DNA from: CAZYMI01 sp964648505
Lineage (GTDB): Bacteria; Pseudomonadota; Alphaproteobacteria; Micavibrionales; Micavibrionaceae
Assembly (NCBI GenBank): GCA_964648505.1
Contig: CAZYMI010000018.1
Span: 1 to 35,336 of the forward strand
DNA length: 35,336 bases
Direction of reading: 5' to 3'
The notes under the pieces are model-generated. The model had not been told where the DNA came from. It searched no databases and saw nothing but the letters and a program-made list of their open reading frames with translations. The position numbers and the translations under genes were made by a program. Shown in pieces: positions 16,661 to 25,193 of this stretch. The stretch's first letter is position 1, and each line of letters begins with the position of its first letter.

Positions 16661-16698
16661 TAAGGATAGTAAATCCGAAACTCTGGGGAGTATCCACC

Positions 16699-17412
16699 AT
16701 GCGCGTTCTACTCGTAGAAGACGACAGTTCCACCGCCAAAAGCATTGAACTGATGTTAAAATCCGAAGGCTATGTGACCGATGTCGCCGATTTAGGGGAA
16801 GACGGCCTCGAAATTGGGAAATTATACGATTACGATATTATTATCCTCGATTTAATGCTGCCTGATATGGATGGTTATGAAGTTCTTAAAAGGCTTCGCG
16901 CTTCTAAAGTGGAAACCCCTATCCTCATTCTCTCCGGGCTGACGGAGCTTGATAATAAAATCAAAGGCCTTGGTATTGGCGCGGATGACTATTTAACAAA
17001 ACCTTTTGACAAGCGCGAGTTGATTGCCCGTATTCAAGCCATTGTTCGCCGGTCTCAAGGACATGCGCAAAGCATCATTAAAACAGGCAAGCTTGCCGTG
17101 AACTTAGACAGCCGCACAGTAGATGTTGATGGAAAGCCTTTACATTTAACTGGAAAAGAATACGGCATTTTAGAACTGCTATCCTTGCGTAAGGGCACAA
17201 CGCTGACTAAAGAAATGTTTTTAAACCATCTTTATGGCGGCATGGATGAACCGGAAGTAAAAATTATTGATGTGTTCATCTGTAAGCTACGCAAAAAAAT
17301 TGAAACTCTTTCAGGCCAAAACTATATTGAAACCGTTTGGGGCCGTGGCTATGTTTTGCGCGAACCTGAAGGGTCTGAAAAGCATGAACCTAAAGCAAAA
17401 GCTGTTGGCTAG
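16699..17412 (+). CDS. ctrA: CtrA, cell-cycle master response regulator
   Basis: CtrA is the OmpR-family response regulator that controls cell cycle, polarity and motility genes in Alphaproteobacteria. It is 237 residues. The receiver domain has the acidic pair E7/D8/D9, phosphoacceptor D51 (IIILDLMLPDMDGYE, as in Caulobacter CtrA) and the KPFDKREL lysine near 104. The C-terminal winged helix (TGKEYGILELLSLRKGTTL through VWGRGYVLREP) is very close to the family. Identity is clear from the GLTELDNKIKGLGIGADDY segment. The C-terminus ends KAKAVG and lacks the terminal Ala-Ala that ClpXP recognises in Caulobacter. GGGGAG lies eight bases before the ATG. A strong terminator follows, so it is a single-gene unit divergent from fliI. 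Confidence 0.96.
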   Translation: MRVLLVEDDSSTAKSIELMLKSEGYVTDVADLGEDGLEIGKLYDYDIIILDLMLPDMDGYEVLKRLRASKVETPILILSGLTELDNKIKGLGIGADDYLTKPFDKRELIARIQAIVRRSQGHAQSIIKTGKLAVNLDSRTVDVDGKPLHLTGKEYGILELLSLRKGTTLTKEMFLNHLYGGMDEPEVKIIDVFICKLRKKIETLSGQNYIETVWGRGYVLREPEGSEKHEPKAKAVG

Positions 17413-17439
17413 AAAACCTTCATCTTAACTTTAAATTCT

Positions 17440-17469
17440 AAAAAATACCCTTTTTACGGGTATTTTTTT
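17440..17469 (+). terminator. Rho-independent terminator after ctrA
   Basis: AAAAATACCC pairs with GGGTATTTTT around a seven-base loop and ends in a run of seven T. It begins 28 bases after the ctrA stop. Confidence 0.9.
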
Positions 17470-17495
17470 ATGCCCGGGTTTGCTAAAACAAACAT

Positions 17496-18050
17496 ATGCG
17501 GAACAATCTTCCCAACATTCTCACGCTTTCACGCCTCGCGCTGCTGCCTATTATTTTATGGCTGCTGATGTGTGGCACAAACCTTACCGCTTGGGTGGCG
17601 CTCGCGCTGTATGTCATTGGTGCGCTAACCGATTATGTCGATGGCTGGCTTGCGCGTTATTTAAACGTACAATCGGACTTAGGCCGCATGCTCGACCCGA
17701 TTGCAGATAAAATTTATGTAACAACTGTTATTATATTCCTGGCTGCTTTTGATAAAATTGATGGATGGTGGCTGATCGCCCCCATTCTAATTCTGGCACG
17801 CGAATTTACAGTATCTGGTCTTCGTGAATTTTTAGGGCCAAAAAATATTACTATTCCCGTGACCAGACTTGCCAAATGGAAAACTGCAGCCCAAATGTTC
17901 GCACTTGGGTTTTTGATGATGGGCAAAGACGGTGAAGCTGTTTTTTCTTTAACCGTTGAAGTCGGATATGGCTTACTTCTGATTGCTACTGTTTTAACAA
18001 TTTCAACAGGATGGGCCTATATAAAAGAGGCACTCAAACATGTGGATTGA
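17496..18050 (+). CDS. pgsA: CDP-diacylglycerol--glycerol-3-phosphate 3-phosphatidyltransferase
   Basis: PgsA makes phosphatidylglycerol phosphate from CDP-diacylglycerol and glycerol-3-phosphate in the inner membrane, the first committed step to phosphatidylglycerol and cardiolipin. It is 184 residues with about five membrane segments. The CDP-alcohol phosphotransferase motif is complete, with D46, D49-G50, A53-R54, G63, D67 and D71. NLPNILTLSRLALLPII at the N-terminus is typical of PgsA. It is the first gene of a compact unit: its end overlaps pyrD by 11 bases. It starts 27 bases after the ctrA terminator, so its own promoter must be close to or within that short gap. Confidence 0.93.
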   Translation: MRNNLPNILTLSRLALLPIILWLLMCGTNLTAWVALALYVIGALTDYVDGWLARYLNVQSDLGRMLDPIADKIYVTTVIIFLAAFDKIDGWWLIAPILILAREFTVSGLREFLGPKNITIPVTRLAKWKTAAQMFALGFLMMGKDGEAVFSLTVEVGYGLLLIATVLTISTGWAYIKEALKHVD

Positions 18051-19134
18051 TAAAGCCTTCCCTGTACTTCGTCGCGCCCTCTTCAAGCTTGATGCTGAAT
18101 GCGCCCATACCTTAACCATTCGTGCCTTACGCACAAAGATTTTCCCGCGCTGCACCCCTGAAATTGATGATCCCATTTTAAAATCAAATCTATGGGGGCA
18201 AGACTTTCAAAATCCTATAGGCCTTGCGGCTGGCTTTGATAAAAATGCAGAAATTATCAGCCCTATGTTAGGCTTTGGTTTTGGCTTTGTCGAAGTAGGA
18301 ACAATTACACCAAAACCACAAGCGGGGAACCCGCGTCCACGCGTGTTTCGTGACCCGCAAAGCCGTTCGATTATTAATCGCATGGGCTTTCCCGGTGCAG
18401 GACTTAGTATTGCAAAACGAAACCTTGAAGATTTCCTTGCACAAAGACCAAGACCCATGGGGATTATTGGTATAAATATTGGTATGAACAAAGATCAATC
18501 TGATCCCTTGCGCGATTATGCCCTTTTGCTTCGGCAACTTGGTGGCCTTGCAGATTACGTAACCGTAAATATCTCTTCACCAAACACCCCAGGACTGCGT
18601 GACCTTCAGCACGAAGATCATTTAAAAAATCTTCTGAGTGGATTAATGGAAGAACGCACAAAGTTTTTTGGTGAAAATCCGCCGCCTATCCTCGTTAAAC
18701 TTTCGCCTGATCTGGATGATGCGCAAATATCGCCGATTGCTAAAATTCTTCTCGATCAAAAAATTGACGGAATTATTCTTGCCAATACCACGCTTGCGCG
18801 CCCAACATCTTTGCCTGATTTATTTGCTGTTGAAAAAGGCGGTTTGTCAGGTCCGCATCTTCAAAATAAATCAACGGCTATTATTTCGCGCTTTTTTACT
18901 GAAACCAATGGCAGAATCCCTATTATTGGCGTGGGCGGCATAGCATCGGCACATGATGCTTTTGAGAAAATATGTGCAGGCGCTTCACTTATACAACTTT
19001 ACACCGCGCTGGTTTATGAAGGGCCGGGCTTGATCGGACGTATTAAAGCGGGGCTTGCGGCGCTATTGCGAGAAAATAATTTTACGTCAATTACTCAGGC
19101 TGTTGGCACGAACTGTGCAAAGGGCTTTTCCTGA
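18040..19134 (+). CDS. pyrD: Dihydroorotate dehydrogenase (quinone), class 2
   Basis: PyrD oxidises dihydroorotate to orotate with FMN and passes electrons to quinone at the membrane. It is 364 residues. The N-terminal helix (WIDKAFPVLRRALFKL) is the membrane-binding extension of class 2 enzymes. FMN-binding landmarks are GLAAGFDKNAE near 64 and GVGGIASAHDAFEKI near 304. The catalytic-base region NISSPNTPGLR near 175 has serine, as in class 2. The gene overlaps pgsA by 11 bases and shares one base of its stop with the next start, so translation is probably coupled along the unit. Confidence 0.96.
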   Translation: MWIDKAFPVLRRALFKLDAECAHTLTIRALRTKIFPRCTPEIDDPILKSNLWGQDFQNPIGLAAGFDKNAEIISPMLGFGFGFVEVGTITPKPQAGNPRPRVFRDPQSRSIINRMGFPGAGLSIAKRNLEDFLAQRPRPMGIIGINIGMNKDQSDPLRDYALLLRQLGGLADYVTVNISSPNTPGLRDLQHEDHLKNLLSGLMEERTKFFGENPPPILVKLSPDLDDAQISPIAKILLDQKIDGIILANTTLARPTSLPDLFAVEKGGLSGPHLQNKSTAIISRFFTETNGRIPIIGVGGIASAHDAFEKICAGASLIQLYTALVYEGPGLIGRIKAGLAALLRENNFTSITQAVGTNCAKGFS

Positions 19135-20408
19135 TGGTTCGTTTTTCAAACAAACAGATAGAAAAATCCCGGCTAGCGTCTTTCAGACGCTGGGTTTTAA
19201 TTGGTGTTGCCTCGGGCACCGCGCTTTTAGCGCCGCTTATGGCAGGAAACGCCTTGCCTTTTTGGGTTATGGGGCTTGGCTTGATGATTTTAACTGGAAT
19301 TCTGGCAACTGACGTTTTTTCAAGCATAGACCGCCAAGAACAAATCGAAACAAAAGTCACTGATCTGACCCGTACATCGGACCGCATGCGCGGGGATATG
19401 ACCCGTATTACAGACGACATGGTGGCGTTTCAGGAAGATTTATCCGAGCTTCACGGGCAAGTAGCTATTAAAAGGCGCGATGACACAAAACTTTTCGCCC
19501 TTCTTAAAGATAAAGTAGACCGCCTGATGCGCCAATCAGATGCACAAGCGCAACGCGCAGCGCCTTCAAATTTACGTTATGCGAGCGCACCAACGCTTAA
19601 ATCTCACCCGCAACTTTACGCTGCAAACGATCCTGTTCTTTCTGATGATATCGCACTTGATCTTTTAAAGACGGCGATCACAGAAAACAGGCTTGAAGTT
19701 TTTGTTCAGCCGGTTGTCTCCCTCCCCGCACGCAAAATGCATTATCTGGAACTTCTGGCCCGCATTCGGTTACGCCCGGGCGTGTTTATCACAGCAGGCC
19801 GTTACATTGACTTGCCAGAAGTGAAAACCTACATCAGCCGGATTGATCATGTTTTATTTGCAACTGCCCTTAATCACATGCGCGAAGTAACGCCAGGGCA
19901 GCAGAACCTTGGCTACATCCTGAATATTGCCGCAACGACACTCAAAGACCGTACTTTTATGAATGATCTTTTGAAGCTTTTACGTGCAGATAGGCTTCTG
20001 GCCCGCCGTTTGATGCTGGAGCTTACACAAAATGAAATTGATAGTATTGATGATGAAACATTAAAAATCATGCATATGCTTTCAGATACAGGGGTACAGT
20101 TTTCGATGGACCGCGTTGTCGATCCGAAACTTTCTATCAAGCGCTTACAAGAATGTCGTATCAGCTTGCTGAAGCTTGATGCTCGCCGTTTTCTAAGCCT
20201 GCTGGGACGCGAAGATGGAATGATCGCTATGCAAAAATTCCGTGCCCGTATCGATCAGGCGGGCTTACAATTAGTTGCTGACCGCATTCAAAATGAAAAT
20301 GACCTGCGTGATCTTCTGGATTTTGATATTGAATATGGCCAAGGGTATTTGTTTGGTAAACCTCAGCGCTTATCGCAAGCCCTGAAGCAAAAAAGAAATG
20401 TTGCATGA
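19134..20408 (+). CDS. tipF: TipF-like membrane protein with degenerate EAL domain
   Basis: The 424 residues comprise two hydrophobic segments at about 20-38 and 43-62, a polar helical/coiled-coil stretch (65-140), a linker, and a C-terminal EAL domain (about 172-412). The EAL domain keeps E206 (ELLAR), N264, E296, D326, K347, D349 and the QGYLFGKP end (403-410). It has lost the first aspartate of DDFGTG (reads MDRVVD) and both glutamates of AEGVE (reads ADRIQ), so c-di-GMP hydrolysis is unlikely. This layout is that of Caulobacter TipF, a c-di-GMP receptor needed for flagellum placement at the new pole; orthology is inferred from layout and degeneracy. It overlaps pyrD and the HAD gene, within a housekeeping unit about 1.7 kb from ctrA. 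Confidence 0.7.
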   Translation: MVRFSNKQIEKSRLASFRRWVLIGVASGTALLAPLMAGNALPFWVMGLGLMILTGILATDVFSSIDRQEQIETKVTDLTRTSDRMRGDMTRITDDMVAFQEDLSELHGQVAIKRRDDTKLFALLKDKVDRLMRQSDAQAQRAAPSNLRYASAPTLKSHPQLYAANDPVLSDDIALDLLKTAITENRLEVFVQPVVSLPARKMHYLELLARIRLRPGVFITAGRYIDLPEVKTYISRIDHVLFATALNHMREVTPGQQNLGYILNIAATTLKDRTFMNDLLKLLRADRLLARRLMLELTQNEIDSIDDETLKIMHMLSDTGVQFSMDRVVDPKLSIKRLQECRISLLKLDARRFLSLLGREDGMIAMQKFRARIDQAGLQLVADRIQNENDLRDLLDFDIEYGQGYLFGKPQRLSQALKQKRNVA

Positions 20409-21262
20409 CACGCGCACTAGCGGGTTTAAAAGAAGTCATTGATCAATATGATGGTCTTATTCTTGATCAGTTTGGTGTTCTGCATAATGGTGAAAATATT
20501 TATCCTGATATCTTAAAGGCACTCGAACAATGCAAGGTGCTTGGAAAAAAAGTTGTGATTGTTTCCAACTCGCCTTGGCTATCTGGTCCTGCTAAAGAAA
20601 ATCTGAATCATAAATACGGCATATCATCTGACCTTTATAACGGCTTGATTACAGCTGGAGATATGGCCTTGATGTCTTTAAAACAGATTGATTATGGGCG
20701 GTCTGTCTGGTTGATCGGAGACGATCCTTTAAGTTCCGTAATCGCCGATCTCACGCTTGTGCGCGCTCATGGCCCTGAAGATGCTGACTTTATTTTAAAT
20801 TGTATCCCGGGCACAGAACCGGGCGATCATTCTCAACTGCGCGGGCAACTCAAGCTAGCCTTAAAGCGTGGCCTCACGATGATTTGTGCCAATCCTGACC
20901 TAAGCGTTAATATCGGCAACCAATCTTTTGTGTGCGCTGGTGCTTATGCTAAATATTACCAAGATAAAGGAGGAAAAGTTCTTTATTTTGGCAAACCTCA
21001 CCCCGGAATTTATGTGCAAGCCTGGCAGGCAATGGCAGATATTGACCGCAAGCGCATTCTTGCTGTTGGTGACTCGTTACATACGGATATTGGCGGCGCA
21101 CAAGGCTTTGGTATCGATAGTCTTATGACGCTGTGTGGCATTCATTGGGAGGAAATTAGAATGGACCACGCCTCAGAAAAACTCGATATGATTAGGCTGC
21201 AAAATTTGCTAGAACTTTCCTCACATAAACCCACCTATTTTATGCGGGAATTGTCATGGTAG
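20405..21262 (+). CDS. HAD-IIA family hydrolase (NagD-like)
   Basis: This 285-residue protein belongs to the HAD superfamily, subfamily IIA. Motif I is LDQFGVLHNG with the nucleophile D21; the usual second aspartate (acid/base) is replaced by Phe23. Motif II is VIVSNSPW near 54. The lysine motif is FGKPHPGIY near 199, and motif IV is VGDSLHTDIGGAQGFGID near 221. The pattern fits the alphaproteobacterial IIA group annotated as TIGR01459; its substrate is not known to me. Loss of the second motif I aspartate is common in that group and would alter or weaken phosphatase activity. It overlaps the TipF-like gene by four bases (ATGA) and yejA by seven. Confidence 0.85.
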   Translation: MTRALAGLKEVIDQYDGLILDQFGVLHNGENIYPDILKALEQCKVLGKKVVIVSNSPWLSGPAKENLNHKYGISSDLYNGLITAGDMALMSLKQIDYGRSVWLIGDDPLSSVIADLTLVRAHGPEDADFILNCIPGTEPGDHSQLRGQLKLALKRGLTMICANPDLSVNIGNQSFVCAGAYAKYYQDKGGKVLYFGKPHPGIYVQAWQAMADIDRKRILAVGDSLHTDIGGAQGFGIDSLMTLCGIHWEEIRMDHASEKLDMIRLQNLLELSSHKPTYFMRELSW

Positions 21263-23040
21263 TTTTTATCCGAGTTTTAGTATTATTGATGTTATTGTCA
21301 TGCTCCCCTGCTTATGCGGGCAATAGCGCTATCGCTTTGCATGGTGAACCAAAATACAAAGCGGGCTTTACACATTTTGATATTGTTAACCCAAACGCCC
21401 CCAAAGGTGGAACAATTAAACTATCGGCCATTGGGGGTTTTGATTCAACCAATCCGTTTATTCTTAAAGGCGAGCCTGCAACCGGTATCAGCACTCTTGT
21501 TTATGAAACATTGATGGATCAATCAACCGAAGAGCCATTTACCTTATACGCGCATTTGGCTGATACTATTTCAGTCTCGCCTGATAATTCTTCTGTTACC
21601 TTTACGCTTAATCCTTTGGCAAAATGGCATGATGGAAAACCCATTACTGCTGATGATGTTGTTTTCACATTTCATACACTTTTTGAAAAAGGCGCACCTT
21701 TTTACAAAGCATATTATGGCGATGTTGATACGGTTAAAGCTGTTGATACAAAAACCGTGATCTTCACCTTCAAAAATACAACCAATACTGAACTGTCTTT
21801 AATTATCGCTCAGCTTCCAGTTTTGCCAAAACATTTCTGGGACAATAAAGATTTTAGTGCCACAACACTTGAAGCCCCTTTGGGAAGCGGCCCTTACAAA
21901 GTATCTTCGATAAAAGCTGGGCATAATATAACCTTTGAACGTGTGACAGACTGGTGGGCACAAAATATTCCTTCGCAAAAAGGTAAATATAACTTTGATA
22001 AGGTGTCTTTTGATTACTACCTCGATCAAACTGTTGCCCTTGAAGCTTTTTTTGCAAGCCAGTTTGATGTGCAGCAGGAAAACATCGCTAAACAATGGGC
22101 CACGGCTTATACTGTTCCTGCAATTAAAGACGGGCGGATTATCAAAGCTGAAATTGAAAACCAGCGTCCGACAGGCATGCAAGCCTTTATTTATAATATA
22201 CGCCGCCCAATCTTTGCTGACATCCATGTCAGAAAAGCCCTTGCTTATGCTTTCGATTTCGAATGGTCAAATAAGCAATTTGCTTATGGAAGTTATGCGC
22301 GTACAAAAAGTTTTTTTGAAAATTCAGAACTGGCTGCGCGTGGGCTGCCTAGTGAAAAAGAACTGGCTCTTCTAGAACCGATTCGGGCACAAATACCTGA
22401 AGAAGTGTTTACAACCCCTTATAGCCCCCCTTTCACAAATGGGTCAGGAAATAACCGCGCCAATTTAAAAAAGGCTTCTGAAATTCTGGACGCAGCGGGC
22501 TACAAAACAGGCAAAGATGGTATTCGTGTTCACGAAAAAACAGGGCAAAAACTATCTTTTGAATTTATTGATAATAACCCAGCTTTCGAACGTTGGATCT
22601 TACCTTTCATTCAAAACTTAAAACGCATTGGCGTTGAAGCCCGCTACCGAACAATTGATCCGTCTCAGTATCAAAACCGTATTCAGACCTTTGATTTTGA
22701 CATGACGGTTAATGTTTTTGGGCAGTCTGAAAGCCCTGGTAATGAACAAAATGATTTCTGGGGATCTGCAAAAGCAAATACACCAGGGTCACGAAATCTG
22801 ATCGGCATTAAAAATCCGGCGGTTGATTCTTTGATCAATCAAATTGTCAAAGCAAAAAACTATGATGATTTAAAAGCTGCTACCCGCGCACTGGATCGGG
22901 TATTGCTGTGGAATCATTATGTTGTGCCAAACTGGTACTACGGCAAATGGCGCCTTGCCTGGTGGGATAAATTTGGCAAACCCGATACTCTTTCCCCTAA
23001 AGACCCCGGCATTTTAGAAACATGGTGGATTAAAAAATAA
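21256..23040 (+). CDS. yejA: YejA-type peptide-binding protein of ABC transporter
   Basis: YejA is the periplasmic solute-binding protein (family 5, oligopeptide type) of the YejABEF importer, which in enterobacteria takes up microcin C and peptides. It is 594 residues with a clear signal peptide: Arg6, a hydrophobic core 7-16 and a likely AYA/G cleavage after 21. Family 5 landmarks include WHDGKPITADDVVFTFHTL near 119 and the PLGSGPYKV region near 210. The C-terminus (GILETWWIKK) resembles YejA. The permeases and ATPase follow only after intervening genes. It overlaps the HAD gene upstream by seven bases and shares its stop with the kdsB start, so it is co-transcribed with unrelated housekeeping genes. 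Confidence 0.9.
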   Translation: MVVFIRVLVLLMLLSCSPAYAGNSAIALHGEPKYKAGFTHFDIVNPNAPKGGTIKLSAIGGFDSTNPFILKGEPATGISTLVYETLMDQSTEEPFTLYAHLADTISVSPDNSSVTFTLNPLAKWHDGKPITADDVVFTFHTLFEKGAPFYKAYYGDVDTVKAVDTKTVIFTFKNTTNTELSLIIAQLPVLPKHFWDNKDFSATTLEAPLGSGPYKVSSIKAGHNITFERVTDWWAQNIPSQKGKYNFDKVSFDYYLDQTVALEAFFASQFDVQQENIAKQWATAYTVPAIKDGRIIKAEIENQRPTGMQAFIYNIRRPIFADIHVRKALAYAFDFEWSNKQFAYGSYARTKSFFENSELAARGLPSEKELALLEPIRAQIPEEVFTTPYSPPFTNGSGNNRANLKKASEILDAAGYKTGKDGIRVHEKTGQKLSFEFIDNNPAFERWILPFIQNLKRIGVEARYRTIDPSQYQNRIQTFDFDMTVNVFGQSESPGNEQNDFWGSAKANTPGSRNLIGIKNPAVDSLINQIVKAKNYDDLKAATRALDRVLLWNHYVVPNWYYGKWRLAWWDKFGKPDTLSPKDPGILETWWIKK

Positions 23041-23846
23041 TGACGATTGCCATTATTATCCCCGCCCGCTGGGCTTCCGCACGCTTTCCTGGCAAGCCTT
23101 TAGCTATGCTGGGAGGAGAAACGATGCTGGCGCATGTGGTTAAAAACTCAAAAGCCGCCTGCGCAGGCCTGAACGATACACTTGTGGCAGTCGCAACAGA
23201 TGACGAACGGATCGCAAAACACTGTGCCGATCTAAATGTGCAATACGTGATGACGCCGCCTGAATGCCCCACAGGGTCAGACCGCGTATATGCCGCCGTA
23301 AAGGCACTAAATATCAATTGTAAGTTTGCGGTCAACATGCAAGGCGATGGCCCCTTTACACCACCGGATTTTGTGCGCGCGATGATTGATGCGTATAACG
23401 CAGACTCTGAAATTGATGTGGTCACTCCTGTTGTGCAGTTGGCATGGGATGCACTCGATAAATTACGGGAGAGTAAAAAAACCACGCCCTTTTCAGGCAC
23501 CACGGCAATATTAGGTGCAAACAACCAAGCACTTTGGTTTTCTAAAAATATTATCCCCGCCATGCGCAAGGAAGATAAATTGCGGGAAGCTGGCGGTCTC
23601 AGCCCCGTCTATCGGCATATTGGTCTCTACGGCTTCAAATTTTCGGCATTAGAAAAATTTATCGCCCTGCCCGAATCACCTTACGAGAAACTTGAAGGGC
23701 TGGAACAACTTCGCATTCTGGAAAACGCTATGACTATTCGTGCTGTTATCGTTGATTACAAAGGTCGGCCTTCCATGTCAGGTATTGATAGCCCTGAGGA
23801 TCTGGTGCGGGCCGAAGCGCTACTCGCCAAAATGAAGACGGCTTAA
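23040..23846 (+). CDS. kdsB: 3-deoxy-manno-octulosonate cytidylyltransferase
   Basis: KdsB activates Kdo with CTP to give CMP-Kdo for the lipopolysaccharide inner core. It is 268 residues. The nucleotide-binding N-terminus IPARWASARFPGKPL is at 7-21 and TGSDRV is near 78. The metal-binding NMQGDGP follows at 99-105, where Gly replaces the Glu of the common QGDEP. RHIGLYGF is near 197, LEQLRILE near 224, and SGIDSPEDL near 245. Together these are diagnostic. The start A is shared with the yejA stop (TAATG) and the gene is followed by the phosphatase-like gene after 4 bases. Confidence 0.93.
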   Translation: MTIAIIIPARWASARFPGKPLAMLGGETMLAHVVKNSKAACAGLNDTLVAVATDDERIAKHCADLNVQYVMTPPECPTGSDRVYAAVKALNINCKFAVNMQGDGPFTPPDFVRAMIDAYNADSEIDVVTPVVQLAWDALDKLRESKKTTPFSGTTAILGANNQALWFSKNIIPAMRKEDKLREAGGLSPVYRHIGLYGFKFSALEKFIALPESPYEKLEGLEQLRILENAMTIRAVIVDYKGRPSMSGIDSPEDLVRAEALLAKMKTA

Positions 23847-23850
23847 ATTT

Positions 23851-24483
23851 ATGAATAAAACCACCCTGCTTATCGTTCGCCATGGTAACACTTTTACAAC
23901 CGACCAAACGCCCACACGGGTTGGCGCACGTACCGATTTGCCGCTCGTTGAAAGCGGACGTACACAAGCGAAATTGATTGGCAAATATCTAAAAGAAAAC
24001 AATATGTTGCCTGATATTGCGTATAGTTCACATTTGATACGCGCAAAAGAAACAGCTTCTCTTGCCCTTGTTGAAATACATTCTCAAATAACTGTACAAG
24101 CTACTGATATTTTTAATGAAATTGATTATGGACCGGATGAAAACAAACCAGAAAAGGAAGTCATCGCACGGATTGGCGAACAAGCCATAAAAGATTGGGA
24201 CGAGCACGGAAAAGTGCCAGATGGCTGGCGTGTCGACCCGCAAACGATCATCCAAAACTGGCACGATTTTGCGGCCCGTTGCTTAAAGGACTATGCAGAC
24301 AAAACAATCCTTGTTGTTACCAGCAACGGCATCGCACGCTTTGCGCCTTACCTCACGGGCGACTTTGCTGCCTTCCGAAACACACATAAAATCAAAATAT
24401 CCACCGGTGCATTATGTGTATTTGAGCACACCACCGGCATCCCCAACTGGACCTGCACAAGGTGGAATATCCGACCAAATTAA
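23851..24483 (+). CDS. Histidine phosphatase-superfamily protein with altered second catalytic site
   Basis: The 210 residues start with the RHG motif (R10-H11-G12) of the histidine phosphatase (phosphoglycerate mutase-like) superfamily. SSHLIRAKETA near 59-69 matches the family arginine loop and NEIDYGPDEN near 89 the acidic segment. The second histidine motif, normally SHGxxxR, reads S158-N159-G160-I-A-R163, with Asn in place of His and one residue fewer. The nucleophile His11 is intact, so phosphate transfer may be reduced, or the site may serve another ligand. The substrate is unknown. It closes the seven-gene unit that begins at pgsA; its closeness to kdsB hints at a sugar-phosphate or envelope role, but this is only context. 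Confidence 0.8.
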   Translation: MNKTTLLIVRHGNTFTTDQTPTRVGARTDLPLVESGRTQAKLIGKYLKENNMLPDIAYSSHLIRAKETASLALVEIHSQITVQATDIFNEIDYGPDENKPEKEVIARIGEQAIKDWDEHGKVPDGWRVDPQTIIQNWHDFAARCLKDYADKTILVVTSNGIARFAPYLTGDFAAFRNTHKIKISTGALCVFEHTTGIPNWTCTRWNIRPN

Positions 24484-24512
24484 TGATTTTAGCCAATACC
24501 TAAGAACCAAAT

Positions 24513-24542
24513 TTGATTTTCGCATAAAAAAAAATGTATTAT
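24513..24542 (+). promoter_or_regulatory. Candidate promoter of the ankyrin-like gene
   Basis: TTGATT (24513-24518) and TATTAT (24537-24542) are 18 bases apart within an AT-rich gap. A start near 24549 would leave a leader of about 30 bases. AAAAAGG lies just before the start codon. Confidence 0.4.
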
Positions 24543-24578
24543 AGAAAATAATATATTTTAATAACTTAAAAAGGTACT

Positions 24579-25193
24579 GTGGTGAGAATTCTTAGTATAG
24601 CAAAAACTTTTGCCGGAGTAGCAAAAGATAGAGATTTCAGTGATCCTCAGGACTACATAGCCTATCTTTTTGAAAGAAGTGAATTCCGGAAACTAGACGA
24701 CTCAGCCATTGATCAAATTAGCCAAGCAATGGACCGAGCTGATGCACGAGGCCAGAAACTTAATTTTAACTATAGGGATTTTAGTGGAAAGACCCCCCTG
24801 CAACGCTTACCTATAAACACAGAAAAATCTCAAGCTTTGTTTCAACGGATTATAAAATCTGGTGCAGATGTGAACTTTACCGGATTTACATCTTACGGCT
24901 TAAAAAGTGGAATTCCAATCACACCTCTTGAGGATGCTATTGAAAATTATCACGATCACAGGCGTCGCGATGGAGGCAATGAAGGCCGTAGAGCATTAAT
25001 GCTTTTAGAATCTCCAAATATTGATTTAAATGCTCGCCTACATGTCAAAGAGGATAAACCGTGGCAAGATTATCATACACTCGCTGCTTCACGTTATTTA
25101 CATGGCGTGACAGGAAAAATAGAAGACTTGATGCGTGCGCAATCTGCCACGCCTAGGAACGGCTTTGGTTTTGCATCTCGTGTGGACAGCTAA
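24579..25193 (+). CDS. Ankyrin-repeat-like protein, function unknown
   Basis: The 204-residue cytoplasmic protein has no signal peptide. Residues about 58-155 resemble divergent ankyrin repeats: LNFNYRDFSGKTPLQRL, then ALFQRIIKSGADVNF, TPLEDAIEN and ALMLLESPNIDLNARL. These have the TPL turn and the helix-loop spacing expected of the fold. The N-terminal 50 residues and the Arg/Ser-rich end match nothing I recognise. Two GTG codons in tandem (24579 and 24582) could start it; AAGG sits four and seven bases upstream respectively, so the second is slightly favoured. It has its own AT-rich promoter region, and its codon use (frequent AGA, ATA, AGG) differs from the neighbours. This suggests a later arrival between the pgsA-kdsB unit and yejB. 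Ankyrin proteins usually bind other proteins, but no partner is evident. Confidence 0.65.
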   Translation: MVRILSIAKTFAGVAKDRDFSDPQDYIAYLFERSEFRKLDDSAIDQISQAMDRADARGQKLNFNYRDFSGKTPLQRLPINTEKSQALFQRIIKSGADVNFTGFTSYGLKSGIPITPLEDAIENYHDHRRRDGGNEGRRALMLLESPNIDLNARLHVKEDKPWQDYHTLAASRYLHGVTGKIEDLMRAQSATPRNGFGFASRVDS

